Source of the DNA: Treponema sp.
GTDB lineage: Bacteria; Spirochaetota; Spirochaetia; Treponematales; Treponemataceae
NCBI GenBank assembly: GCA_017453705.1
Contig: JAFTEK010000136.1
Location: 1 to 18,538, forward strand
Reading direction: 5' to 3'
Length of the DNA: 18,538 nucleotides
The notes under the pieces are model-generated. The model did not search any database. It saw only the letters and a program-made list of their open reading frames with translations, and was not told where the DNA came from. Position 1 is the stretch's first letter. Every line of letters starts with the position of its first letter. Positions 5,603 through 12,889 of this stretch are shown here, piece by piece. Made by a program: the position numbers and the translations under genes.

Positions 5603-6020
5603 ATATACCGAAGGCAAAGAACCTTCAAAGCCCGAAGTCTCAAAAGAAGTTCTGGAATGGGAACGCTTTGCAGAAATGGACTATGTAACTGCGAATCATC
5701 TCGACAAAACCCTTTATCCAAAACCGATGGAAATTATCTGTTATCACTGTCAGCAGTGTGCAGAAAAATATTTGAAAGCCCTTACAGAGCATCTTGGAAA
5801 AGAAATTGAAAGAACTCACGACTTGGGGAATCTTGCAACGACTATCTCAGAAAATCTTGAAGTTCCGCAGAGTGTCCTTGTTTCCTGTGCAAAACTTACT
5901 CAGTATGGAGTGAAAATCCGATATCCGCAGGAATTTGAGATAAGTGAAAACAATGTAAAAGCAGCCATCGCAGACATGGAAAATGTGAAGGTTTGGTGCA
6001 AAAGGCAAATTCATGGATAA
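5592..6020 (+). CDS. HEPN-domain protein (putative toxin partner of MNT)
   Basis: HEPN-domain protein of 142 residues, PF05168-like. It shows the helix ICYHCQQCAEKYLKALTEHL and then ERTHDLGNLATTI, followed by the C-terminal RYPQEFEIS segment. HEPN proteins paired with MNT are usually ribonuclease toxins. Here I find no R-X4-6-H catalytic motif and no RX4HXY AMPylation motif, so this subfamily may work differently or be inactive as a nuclease. The start at 5592 (MSDEYTEG) has a GAGGGAG site about 10 bases upstream inside the MNT gene and overlaps its stop by 11 bases. An in-frame start at 5568 lacks that site. Confidence 0.8.
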   Translation: MSDEYTEGKEPSKPEVSKEVLEWERFAEMDYVTANHLDKTLYPKPMEIICYHCQQCAEKYLKALTEHLGKEIERTHDLGNLATTISENLEVPQSVLVSCAKLTQYGVKIRYPQEFEISENNVKAAIADMENVKVWCKRQIHG

Positions 6021-6087
6021 TAAAATCAGAGGCAGCATAATTGCCGATGATTGACGATACTCGAACAGAGCATCTGTAAAACAGGGC

Positions 6088-6116
6088 TTGTCCTTTTTGG
6101 GGAGTCCGCATATACT
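6088..6116 (+). promoter_or_regulatory. Promoter of the 70-residue protein gene, predicted leaderless
   Basis: TTGTCC (6088-6093), 17 bases, TATACT (6111-6116), then six bases and the ATG at 6123. This has the same geometry as the MNT and glnN promoters, and no ribosome site is visible. Confidence 0.65.
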
Positions 6117-6122
6117 GTCCTT

Positions 6123-6335
6123 ATGTTCGGGAAACACAAACGGCAGGCAAAGGCCTATGACAGGGAGAACAAGGTTCCGGTGCTACGGTGCAGCATCTGC
6201 ACAGGCGAGCAGGTGGCGGGCTTCAAGGACATCCGCACCGGGGTGTTCGAGGATGTAGCCCTTATCAGAAGCGATGCAGAACTCAAGGCTTTCATGCAGG
6301 ATTACGGCATCGAGAAGATTACGAAGGAATATTGA
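6123..6335 (+). CDS. Conserved small protein of unknown function
   Basis: Protein of 70 residues beginning MFGKHKRQAKAYDRENKVP, with a central RCSICTGEQVAGFKDIRTG and an end rich in charged residues (IEKITKEY). No signal peptide or membrane segment is visible. I recall similar short proteins in Firmicutes and spirochaetes with the same core, some carrying an unreliable 'aspartate dehydrogenase' label, and I would not transfer that name. The core has a single CxxC-like pair (CSIC), which could bind metal or be redox-active. The start is set by the promoter at 6088-6116. It appears to be transcribed alone. Confidence 0.65.
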   Translation: MFGKHKRQAKAYDRENKVPVLRCSICTGEQVAGFKDIRTGVFEDVALIRSDAELKAFMQDYGIEKITKEY

Positions 6336-6352
6336 AGGTTTACGTAGATAAA

Positions 6353-6640
6353 ATGGAATTCCATAAAGGAAGCTCGAAATCTAAAAACCGCCAGAGGCGA
6401 GTTTTTAGAGATGCCCATAACACTAAGAGAACACTTATTTGGGTGAGCCTATTTTCTTATGGGGCATTTATCTTAAAAGCACCTCTCGTTATACTTGTTC
6501 TTCTTGCGCTGACAGTTGTCTTGCTTGTATTTTTTGCAATACGAAGGAGTAGCTGCTTTACTCCTGTCTTATTGTTGACCATTACTACATCCGCTGATTT
6601 TTTTCTGGAGAAGTTTGCCTGTTATCTCTATCTGGATTAA
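6353..6640 (+). CDS. Doubtful hydrophobic ORF, possibly a gene remnant
   Basis: A frame of 95 codons is open here. From about codon 33 it encodes a long hydrophobic run (AFILKAPLVILVLLALTVV and LLVFFAI) ending in basic residues, then a second moderately hydrophobic part. That could be one or two membrane helices. Against a real gene: there is no clear ribosome site, the palindromic repeat at 6381-6416 sits inside the first 22 codons, and I do not recognise the sequence. A GTG at 6454 would give a shorter version without the repeat. It ends where the truncated minus-strand gene (6637-6738) ends. I treat the block as decayed DNA. Confidence 0.25.
   Translation: MEFHKGSSKSKNRQRRVFRDAHNTKRTLIWVSLFSYGAFILKAPLVILVLLALTVVLLVFFAIRRSSCFTPVLLLTITTSADFFLEKFACYLYLD
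6381..6416. repeat. Dispersed palindromic repeat, copy 3
   Basis: A strong hairpin: CTAAAAAC (6381-6388) pairs with GTTTTTAG (6401-6408), and CGCC/GGCG pair inside with a one-base bulge and a 3-base loop. The right flank TTTTTAGAGATGCCC is the inverse of the arm at 25-39 and 1107-1120. Confidence 0.65.
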
Positions 6641-6738
6641 CCTGCCGATGTGCCTGCTGGTAGTGCTTGTCCGCAAGGACTCAGCAGATACAGATGCTCA
6701 TTCAGTTGCTTGACATACAGTTTCTTGTCCTCGTACAT
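6637..6738 (-). pseudogene. Truncated 5' end of a gene (possibly a metallo-beta-lactamase-fold hydrolase)
   Basis: A minus-strand frame of 33 codons begins MYEDKKLYVKQLNEHLYLLS and then runs into a different-looking tail and a TAA. It has everything a gene start needs: a strong AAGGAGG site seven bases before the ATG and a near-consensus promoter. The segment VKQLNEHLYLL resembles the first strand of metallo-beta-lactamase-fold proteins, but it is too short to be sure. I read it as the surviving front end of a deleted gene. It could also be a genuine 33-residue small protein, which the strength of its signals would favour. Confidence 0.45.
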
Positions 6739-6757
6739 GCAGGCTCCTCCTTGTTCC

Positions 6758-6786
6758 ATATTATCCCAGGAATCTTGAACAGTCAA
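6758..6786 (-). promoter_or_regulatory. Promoter of the truncated gene at 6637-6738
   Basis: On the minus strand TTGACT (6781-6786), 17 bases, TAATAT (6758-6763). It lies about 20 bases before the start codon, with AAGGAGG between. Confidence 0.7.
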
Positions 6787-6789
6787 GAA

Positions 6790-6830
6790 AAGCCTGGGCA
6801 TACCACGGAAACCGGCGTTTCCGCAGGCTT
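6790..6830. repeat. Nested stem-loop between the truncated gene and the DUF4015 gene
   Basis: Outer arms AAGCCTG (6790-6796) and CAGGCTT (6824-6830) enclose a perfect inner hairpin, CGGAAAC-CGGC-GTTTCCG (6806-6823). On the minus strand it is followed by TTTTCTT, which makes a weak terminator possible. Confidence 0.6.
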
Positions 6831-6876
6831 AAGCCTTGCAAAACTACGGGCTGGAACGTAATTCTCGGTAGGTTCA

Positions 6877-6914
6877 ACTGTTTTGTTAACAGTATGCTTT
6901 CAATTGCCGATTAT
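6877..6914 (+). promoter_or_regulatory. Promoter and possible operator of the DUF4015 gene
   Basis: TTAACA (6886-6891), 17 bases, GATTAT (6909-6914), then six bases to the ATG at 6921, giving a predicted leaderless start. The -35 box lies in the inverted repeat ACTGTT (6877-6882), five bases, AACAGT (6888-6893), a candidate operator. Confidence 0.5.
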
Positions 6915-6920
6915 CAAGAT

Positions 6921-9386
6921 ATGCGAAAATCTATGTCAAAATATGCCTTCAAAGCCGTTCTTTCTGCGATTTTTCTTCTATATATATCTACCGGAATAAG
7001 GCCGCCTAAGGCTTTTTCCCAGACTAAACCGCTTTACAGGCTTCCGTTGGGGATTCCCAGCAACGTAAAATCATCCCCTGAGACGGAGCCTCTTATCATC
7101 GGCTGTGATGACGGGTTGTACAGGCTTCTTTCGGCCGGGACAAGGCAGCCCATTTGGACGGCAGGCTCGGTTTCACAGATTATCCGCACGGCAAACTTCT
7201 GGTATATACTCAGTGACAGGGGGGTTGTCAAGTCGGCAGACCTGTCCGGCTTTAGGGAGTGCAACGAGGGGCTGCCATTCCTGACGGTGAAGTCCTATGA
7301 CGGGGAGCAAAAGCAGCTTGACAGGCAGGTGCAGATTCTCAAGGATCTGGCCGTTGACCCTTTTGACGAGAACATACTGGTTACGGCGACAAAGGATTCT
7401 GTGTACCTGTCGCGCGACGGGGCGGAAAGCTGGACTTCCATCGGTTCGACAAGCCGCTACACTCCGGGCATAAAGGCGGTGGCCTGTGCCCACATGAAGA
7501 CCTACAACAAGGCGGGCGAGGAGACAGGCAGCGAGCTTGTCGTGTTTATGTCCCATTCAATCTACGGTTTCTCATACTACCGTGCGGATGCCGCAAAGCC
7601 CGCATGGATAGACGTCTCCGCAGGTTTCACGATTATGCCCAGCCTGACGCAGACGGATGAGCTGAGCGATATACTTCCGGTAGTTGTGAAAGACTCTGAC
7701 GGCAAGATTTATGCTGACATCTATTTGGCCAACTCGTATTTTCCAAACATATACAGGTTTGACTGGGAGAGCCGGAGGGCTGTCACAGTGTACAAGGGGA
7801 AGGAAGCCGCCGACACCATAGACAGCTTGTGTCAGTCGGGAGGACAGCTTGTGTTCGCGACTGTCGGGGACGTGGCATCGCTTTCTCTGGATTCCGGCAG
7901 CCTTGCCCAGATGCCTGATGCCAGCAGGAACTGGATTTCTCAGCTTAAGTCTTCGGTCAAACCCAATGCCGCCTACATACCCCAGCAGGCCAGCGGATTC
8001 AGCACGGCACTGCAGCTGTCCGAGCTTTGGCTGCTCCGCCCTGACAAGCCTGAGACCCCCTATGGTGATGTGGCCAACGGCAGGAAGGCGCTGTATGCTT
8101 CCGCATACCAGCTCAGGAACGCGGCGGGTATAGAGAAGTACAAGAAGCTGGCAAAGAACAACGGCCTCAACGCCCTCGTCGTGGACATGAAGGACGACTA
8201 CGGGCTGTTGCGCTTTCAGCCGGAGAGCGAGCTGCTCAAGGCGAAAGGCTCCGTCACGATGTACAAAATTGACGTGGAGAACTTTGTAAGCGAGATGAAG
8301 AATGAGGGTATATACCTCATAGCCCGTATCGTTGTCTTTAAGGACAAGAATTTGGCTTCTTACGGCGGGGGCAAATACGCGGCCTGGGATTGGCGCAACA
8401 AGAAGCCCTGGGTCGGTGTGCGCGGGGAAGAGGATGTGCTGGACGAGGACGGCAATGTCATGCTGGACAGCGAGGGGCAGCCCCTTCCAAAGAAGGTCGT
8501 CTACTATGATGAGAACTGGGTTGACCCGTATAGCGAGGAAGTCTGGCAGTACAACATAGAGATTGCCCGCGAGCTGGTCGCGCGTGGATTTGACGAGATT
8601 CAGTTTGACTATATCCGCTTCCCGACTGACGGCAAGAACATGGGCAACATCTCATTCCGTTGGAAAGACGAGGGCATGGACAAGGAGAGCGCCCTGCTTT
8701 CTTTCCTGCGCTACGCCAGGCAGAACATACAGGCTCCGATAGGCATAGACATTTACGGGGCAAACGGCTGGTACAGGTCAGGCACCAGGACTGGGCAGGA
8801 CGTGGAGCTTTTCTGCAACTACGTGGACGTTGTATGCCCGATGTTCTATCCGTCGCACTTTGAGCAGAGTTTCATGGAATACAAGCCGGTGAAGGAACGC
8901 CCCTACCGCATATACTTCTTTGGCTCGTACCGCAATACGGTCTCTGCCCGCAACAGGATGATTGTCCGCCCCTGGGTTCAGGCCTTTTATATGGGGGTGC
9001 GCTACGACAGGCTCAACTATGACAAGGACTACGTGAGGCGGGAGATTTTTGGCGTGCGTGACGCCCTGAACAGGGGCTATATGTACTGGAACAATTCCGG
9101 CGGGGACTATGGGGACATAAGCCCTGACATCTCTGACGACGAGCTTTCCCCCTGGTATTCGGACGAAGCCGCCTTGCAGACCAGGCTGCCTGCGTTCAGC
9201 TCTGGTGCCAGGCCTTCTTCCAGCAAGGACGGTTCTTCCGTTCCCTTGGCCGCCGCCAGCAACCAGGATATATCGCAGCACAGGCAGGACATGATTTCCA
9301 TACTGAACTCCATGCTCTACAAGGAATACGAGAGCGACTCCAGCCCCAGAAGGTTCCTCCGCGTGCTCCCCCTATGGAAACAATGA
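6921..9386 (+). CDS. Secreted DUF4015 putative glycoside hydrolase with N-terminal propeller-like region
   Basis: Exported protein of 821 residues. It starts MRKSMSKY followed by the hydrophobic core AFKAVLSAIFLLYIS, a signal peptide or N-terminal anchor. Residues about 35-380 look like a beta-propeller, with Asp-box repeats such as SRDGAESWTSIG (164-175) and short strands between glycines. Residues about 385-735 match the DUF4015 putative glycosyl hydrolase domain (PF13200, TIM-barrel type): YASAYQLRN, NALVVDMKDDYG, FDEIQFDYIRFPTDG (557-571), IGIDIYGANGW and VCPMFYPSHF. The tail is Ser/Pro-rich and probably disordered. Acidic residues in DIQ-like and FDYIRFP positions suggest an active enzyme on an unknown polysaccharide. 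I chose 6921 rather than 6894 because the promoter geometry fits it and no ribosome site precedes either. Confidence 0.8.
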   Translation: MRKSMSKYAFKAVLSAIFLLYISTGIRPPKAFSQTKPLYRLPLGIPSNVKSSPETEPLIIGCDDGLYRLLSAGTRQPIWTAGSVSQIIRTANFWYILSDRGVVKSADLSGFRECNEGLPFLTVKSYDGEQKQLDRQVQILKDLAVDPFDENILVTATKDSVYLSRDGAESWTSIGSTSRYTPGIKAVACAHMKTYNKAGEETGSELVVFMSHSIYGFSYYRADAAKPAWIDVSAGFTIMPSLTQTDELSDILPVVVKDSDGKIYADIYLANSYFPNIYRFDWESRRAVTVYKGKEAADTIDSLCQSGGQLVFATVGDVASLSLDSGSLAQMPDASRNWISQLKSSVKPNAAYIPQQASGFSTALQLSELWLLRPDKPETPYGDVANGRKALYASAYQLRNAAGIEKYKKLAKNNGLNALVVDMKDDYGLLRFQPESELLKAKGSVTMYKIDVENFVSEMKNEGIYLIARIVVFKDKNLASYGGGKYAAWDWRNKKPWVGVRGEEDVLDEDGNVMLDSEGQPLPKKVVYYDENWVDPYSEEVWQYNIEIARELVARGFDEIQFDYIRFPTDGKNMGNISFRWKDEGMDKESALLSFLRYARQNIQAPIGIDIYGANGWYRSGTRTGQDVELFCNYVDVVCPMFYPSHFEQSFMEYKPVKERPYRIYFFGSYRNTVSARNRMIVRPWVQAFYMGVRYDRLNYDKDYVRREIFGVRDALNRGYMYWNNSGGDYGDISPDISDDELSPWYSDEAALQTRLPAFSSGARPSSSKDGSSVPLAAASNQDISQHRQDMISILNSMLYKEYESDSSPRRFLRVLPLWKQ

Positions 9387-9399
9387 GTAATCCGACCGA

Positions 9400-9437
9400 G
9401 CCGCCCCTTGTAAACACTGCATCAGGCGGCAAATTTT
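9400..9437 (+). terminator. Weak terminator candidate after the DUF4015 gene
   Basis: GCCGCC (9400-9405) and GGCGGC (9425-9430) can pair around a 19-base loop, followed by AAATTTT. The loop is long and the T-run short, so this is tentative. Confidence 0.35.
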
Positions 9438-9476
9438 AACGTGTTTTAATAGCCGGAGTAATAACACACCTGTTTT

Positions 9477-9680
9477 TGTTCCAGTGTAACGGACTTGTTT
9501 TACTGGCAGTGTACAACCACAAAATGTTCTAATGTAACGCACTTGTTTGTTCTAATATACAACTACAAAACATTCTAATGTAACGCAGTTGTTTGTTCTA
9601 ATATACAACTACAAAATGTTCTAATGTAACGGACTTGTTCCGTTCCAATGTAAAGGACTTGTTCCGCTCCAATAAAATGC
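9477..9680. repeat. 46-bp tandem array built from 23-bp half-units
   Basis: Copies at 9477-9524 (diverged, 48 bp), 9525-9570 and 9571-9616 (46 bp each, three differences between them), then a degenerate run to about 9680. Each unit is two related halves: one with TGTTCTAATGTAACGCACTTG and one with TGTTCTAATATACAACTAC. In the last part the first half repeats on its own at about 23-bp steps. There is no unique spacer between copies, so it is not a CRISPR array. The period is not a multiple of three and no ribosome site is seen, so it is not coding. Confidence 0.85.
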
Positions 9681-9691
9681 TCTGGTGTAGT

Positions 9692-9796
9692 ACGGAAATC
9701 AATTTTTGCACTTTGAGACGCAATAAAAACGTATGGGGACACCTCGCCGGAATACGTTTTTACTGACGGGCTTGTTTCGCAAAAACTGATTTCCGT
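9692..9796. repeat. Nested 105-bp palindrome
   Basis: Outer arms ACGGAAATCAATTTTTGC (9692-9709) and GCAAAAACTGATTTCCGT (9779-9796) pair at 17 of 18 positions. Inside, TAAAAACGTAT (9724-9734) and ATACGTTTTTA (9752-9762) pair perfectly over 11. Together they can form a long interrupted stem-loop or cruciform. Confidence 0.85.
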
Positions 9797-9837
9797 GGAG
9801 CTGGGGCTTGACCAGTTTTTGTAGAAGTCCTAGAATC

Positions 9838-9960
9838 AAGGTTGTTTCAAAGGCTTTGCGGCACACGTTTGCCCACAGCAATCCATTGCCCACGGCAGCC
9901 CATTGCCTATGGCAACCCATTGCCCACAGCAACCCATTGCCGTGCTTATGAAACAATCTT
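9838..9960. repeat. 17-bp tandem array inside a 12-bp inverted repeat
   Basis: Four 17-bp units of the type TTGCCCACAGCAACCCA occupy 9869-9885, 9886-9902, 9903-9919 and 9920-9936, with a partial fifth at 9937-9945. Unit three contains the palindrome TTGCC-TAT-GGCAA. The array is enclosed by AAGGTTGTTTCA (9838-9849) and TGAAACAATCTT (9949-9960), inverted with one mismatch. A 17-bp period shifts frame at each copy, so it is not coding. Confidence 0.85.
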
Positions 9961-9996
9961 AACCTAATTGCCAGAACAGACAGGAGGAGCAAGGAT

Positions 9997-10218
9997 ATGC
10001 CCCACATAACGGTTCAGATGTATCCCGGCAGGAGCGGGGAGCTTAAGAAGGAGCTTGCGGAAGCCCTGCTGGAAGCCGCCTCTAGGACGCTTGCAAGGGA
10101 GAAGGAACATTTTTCCGTCAGCGTAGAGGACGTGCCTCAGGAAGAATGGAAGGAAAAGGTCTACAACAAAGTCCTGTCTGACAGCAACACCGTCATACAG
10201 CCCGGCTACAAGATGTAG
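9997..10218 (+). CDS. 4-oxalocrotonate tautomerase-family enzyme
   Basis: Small enzyme of 73 residues in the tautomerase superfamily. The second residue is proline (MPHITVQMYPGR), which becomes the N-terminal catalytic Pro after methionine removal. The family then shows a beta-strand, the helix ELKKELAEALLEAASRTL, and a second strand, HFSVSVEDVPQEEW. Members interconvert keto and enol acids, and many in this size class have unknown substrates. An AGGAGG site lies about 11 bases before the ATG. The 600 bases upstream are repeats, and I see no strong promoter apart from a weak TTGCCG/TAACCT pair at about 9937-9965. It appears monocistronic. Confidence 0.85.
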   Translation: MPHITVQMYPGRSGELKKELAEALLEAASRTLAREKEHFSVSVEDVPQEEWKEKVYNKVLSDSNTVIQPGYKM

Positions 10219-10305
10219 GGATGCTCAGTTCACTGTGCATGTTTCAAGAACCGGTCGCGCAACACTTGCGGTTTCTGGCGTGACAACAGGTCTGTTCACT
10301 CCAGG

Positions 10306-11403
10306 CTAATGCACTATATATGGGGAGAGTCTCTCCACAGCCTGGAATATAATCAAGTCAGGTTTGTATTCCAGGACGTGCTCTTTGTCTTCCTCGCTGA
10401 ACCTTTTCCAAATGTATTCGCTCTCCGAGAAGAGGGGTGAAACAAAAGGCTCAAGGGCACCAAAGAAGGAATCCCTGTAAATCAAGGCTCTGGGCAGGCT
10501 TTTATCAGCTCCTTCAGTATGGACTCCATTTTTCCCGTCATTCTTGATGTATGTGTATAGGTCAGTTCTTTGGCAACCGGTTGGTTTAAGGCTGACTTGT
10601 GTGCTTTTTGCCTTTTTGACCCTGAGCATGGGAAGGATGTCCCCGCTTGTCATGCTGTAATCAACTGCAACAGAGTATTCAACTTTGGGGAAGGATTTAT
10701 CTGGAAAAAGGGAAGCTATGATGTCGCGGAGTTGTGTGAAAGATAGATATGCTCCTTGGGGGTTCCAGTGTGTGTCTGTCTCGTAATACAAAGGAAAGTC
10801 ATAGTTTTGTTTTTGGGAGATAATATAGTCCCTGGAATAGACGAAGGGTATGCCCAGCTCACCGAAGAGTTCTGAGAACTGGTCTGCCCGTGTTGGACCG
10901 GACGGCCGCTCAAAAGGATAGAATTCCTCATAAACGGAATGTTTGTTTGGGCAAATGAGAAAAATGAATTTTATTCCATTGTCGTCGCACCATTTTGCGG
11001 CATCTGAGATTCTCTCTTTGAACTTATCAAGCTCGTCTTTGCTCATCAGGTTTTTCTTCATGAAATCGCCCAGGTTGTCGCCGTCTGTCTTTTTTATATA
11101 GAAGAACCAGCCGTCTTTTCCCTGCATTGCCTTTTCGTTGACAAGTGTTTTACCTAGAATCCTGTTGGCAAAGTCGTTCAGTGAGAGAAGCTGCTTTCGT
11201 TTGCCAAACCTGTCGTCCAGGTAGGAGCTACATTCTTCAAAATATTGTGGATTTATCCTGCCTTCCGTGACATGAAGGGGCTTGGGGGCCAGGAACCTGT
11301 TTTCTTCTTTTGAAACAAAGCTTTTATTGTCCAATGTCAGAATGGGGATGAAAAGCAATGAGAGAAAAATGATGATGAACGAGAGCTGGATTTTTCTTTT
11401 CAT
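10306..11403 (-). CDS. AlgX/AlgJ-like SGNH-type O-acetyltransferase, membrane-anchored
   Basis: Protein of 365 residues. Residues 5-24 are a hydrophobic N-terminal segment (LSFIIIFLSLLFIPILTL), giving an anchor or signal with the rest outside the inner membrane. The body matches the alginate O-acetyltransferase AlgX/AlgJ family. The catalytic pieces are YYETDTHWNPQGAY, giving D210 and H212, and IYRDSFF with the nucleophile S312. By family, it receives acetyl groups delivered by an MBOAT partner and transfers them to a polysaccharide. The MBOAT gene lies directly upstream, its stop codon only two bases before this ATG, so the pair is one operon and probably coupled. The polysaccharide is unknown; no alginate genes are in view. 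Confidence 0.85.
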   Translation of the reverse strand: MKRKIQLSFIIIFLSLLFIPILTLDNKSFVSKEENRFLAPKPLHVTEGRINPQYFEECSSYLDDRFGKRKQLLSLNDFANRILGKTLVNEKAMQGKDGWFFYIKKTDGDNLGDFMKKNLMSKDELDKFKERISDAAKWCDDNGIKFIFLICPNKHSVYEEFYPFERPSGPTRADQFSELFGELGIPFVYSRDYIISQKQNYDFPLYYETDTHWNPQGAYLSFTQLRDIIASLFPDKSFPKVEYSVAVDYSMTSGDILPMLRVKKAKSTQVSLKPTGCQRTDLYTYIKNDGKNGVHTEGADKSLPRALIYRDSFFGALEPFVSPLFSESEYIWKRFSEEDKEHVLEYKPDLIIFQAVERLSPYIVH

Positions 11404-11405
11404 TC

Positions 11406-12857
11406 TTAGAACCTAAAGTATATGAACGGATTGTATGAGTTGTCCGCAAGGTTTGCGTAGCAGAGGATGAATATGGTTGCCAATGCCAGATAGCGGAGAA
11501 TCAAAAGAATTTTCGAGATGCCATTGTTCTTCGTGTATAAGAAGCCGATTTTTCTCCACCAAGGAAACGAAAACATAATGCCGGCTGCGAAGGTAATCCA
11601 AAATTTACGGTCTATGTTGATGTATAGAAAACCGTCTTTTATAATTGGTGTCAGGGCGGACGTGAACCGCGTGTAGTTTATTCCGGCCATCTTGAGAAGA
11701 ATCTTTATGCTCTTTTTTGTGCCGTTCCTGAAAACAACCCATAATACCATAACAGAAAAAAGCGTGTATATGCGGGACAATGCGCTTAGGACAAGGCGGC
11801 CTTTTTTCGATAACCTGCCTTTGAGCGTTTTCTCGGCTGTCATAAGGCTTCCGTGAGCTAATCCCCATATTATGAAGTTGAATGCCGCCCCATGCCACAA
11901 GCCTGTTGTAAAGAATACTATGAAACGGTTCAGGACGGTGCGCAGGCTTCCTTTCCTGTTGCCTCCTAGAGGTATATACACGTAGTCACGGAAGAAATTT
12001 GTTAGGGATATATGCCAACGTTTCCAGAAGTCTGTGATTGATGTTGCCGCATAGGGGTAATTGAAGTTTTCGTCGATTTTGAATCCGAAAAGGGAGGCCA
12101 GTCCTATTGCCATGTCTGAGTAGCCGGAAAAGTCATAATAAATCTGCAGGCTATAGGAAAAAGCGGCAATCCATGCTGCCTGGGCATCGTAACTGAATAG
12201 GTCTGCATTGTAGAAGCCGTCGCATACAAGGGCGAATGTATTTGCCAAAAGGACTTTCTTGCCAAGACCTACGATGAATCTTTGCAGGCCGTAAGAAAAT
12301 ATTTCTATATTCACAGACCTCGATGAAATCTGTTCGTTTATATCGTGGTAGCGGACAATGGGACCTGCTATGAGCTGGGGAAAGAATGTTATGTACAGCC
12401 CCAGCTTGAGCAGGCTTTTTTGCGCTTGCTCTGGTTTTCTGTACACATCGACGAGGTAGGATATTTCTTGAAATGTGTAGAAGGATATTCCAATCGGCAT
12501 AATCAGGTTCAGGTCGGATAGCGGCTTGAGGTTCAGGGATTCGATTATGCGGTTGATAATGTGGCATGTGAAACCAAGATATTTGAAAATGAAAAGGACT
12601 GATATGTTGGCGATGATGGCAAAGGCAAGGAGCTGCTTTTTGTTTTGTCTATTCTCTCCGAGTCTTAACCCCATATTGTAGTTGAACACTATGGATGAGA
12701 ACATAAGGAAAACATATTTTGGTTCTCCCCATGCGTAGAATAGAAGGCTGGCTAGAAAAAGGACACAATTCCTGTATGTCAGACCCGGCAGGGCATAATA
12801 GAAGACCAGTACAGCGGGCAAGAAAAGGCAAAGGAACGTAATCGAGCTGAAAAGCAT
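11406..12857 (-). CDS. MBOAT-family membrane O-acyltransferase (AlgI-like)
   Basis: Polytopic membrane protein of 483 residues in the AlgI/DltB-like MBOAT family. It starts MLFSSITFLCLFLPAVLVFY and has many hydrophobic segments. Diagnostic motifs are MPIGISFYTFQEISYLVDVY (120-139), YYDFSGYSDMAIG (240-252), DFWKRWHISLTNFFRDYVY (276-294) and GLWHGA with the likely catalytic H322. Such proteins carry acetyl groups across the membrane for O-acetylation of exported polysaccharide, here handed to the AlgX-like protein encoded next. I set the start at 12857, not the longer frame at 13070, because AAAAAGG precedes it, the family begins with this hydrophobic helix, and the extension would cross into the divergent XRE gene. 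Confidence 0.88.
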   Translation of the reverse strand: MLFSSITFLCLFLPAVLVFYYALPGLTYRNCVLFLASLLFYAWGEPKYVFLMFSSIVFNYNMGLRLGENRQNKKQLLAFAIIANISVLFIFKYLGFTCHIINRIIESLNLKPLSDLNLIMPIGISFYTFQEISYLVDVYRKPEQAQKSLLKLGLYITFFPQLIAGPIVRYHDINEQISSRSVNIEIFSYGLQRFIVGLGKKVLLANTFALVCDGFYNADLFSYDAQAAWIAAFSYSLQIYYDFSGYSDMAIGLASLFGFKIDENFNYPYAATSITDFWKRWHISLTNFFRDYVYIPLGGNRKGSLRTVLNRFIVFFTTGLWHGAAFNFIIWGLAHGSLMTAEKTLKGRLSKKGRLVLSALSRIYTLFSVMVLWVVFRNGTKKSIKILLKMAGINYTRFTSALTPIIKDGFLYINIDRKFWITFAAGIMFSFPWWRKIGFLYTKNNGISKILLILRYLALATIFILCYANLADNSYNPFIYFRF

Positions 12858-12889
12858 GTAAAACCTTTTTACGATACTAAATCTTGATG

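Noticed and set aside
9477..9945. Possible CRISPR arrays
   Set aside because: Repeats are contiguous in both tandem arrays, with no unique spacers of constant length and no cas genes nearby.
10219..10305. Hairpin-like AGAACCG...CGGTTTCT between the tautomerase and AlgX-like genes
   Set aside because: Pairing is short and interrupted and no T-run follows on either strand; not called as a terminator.
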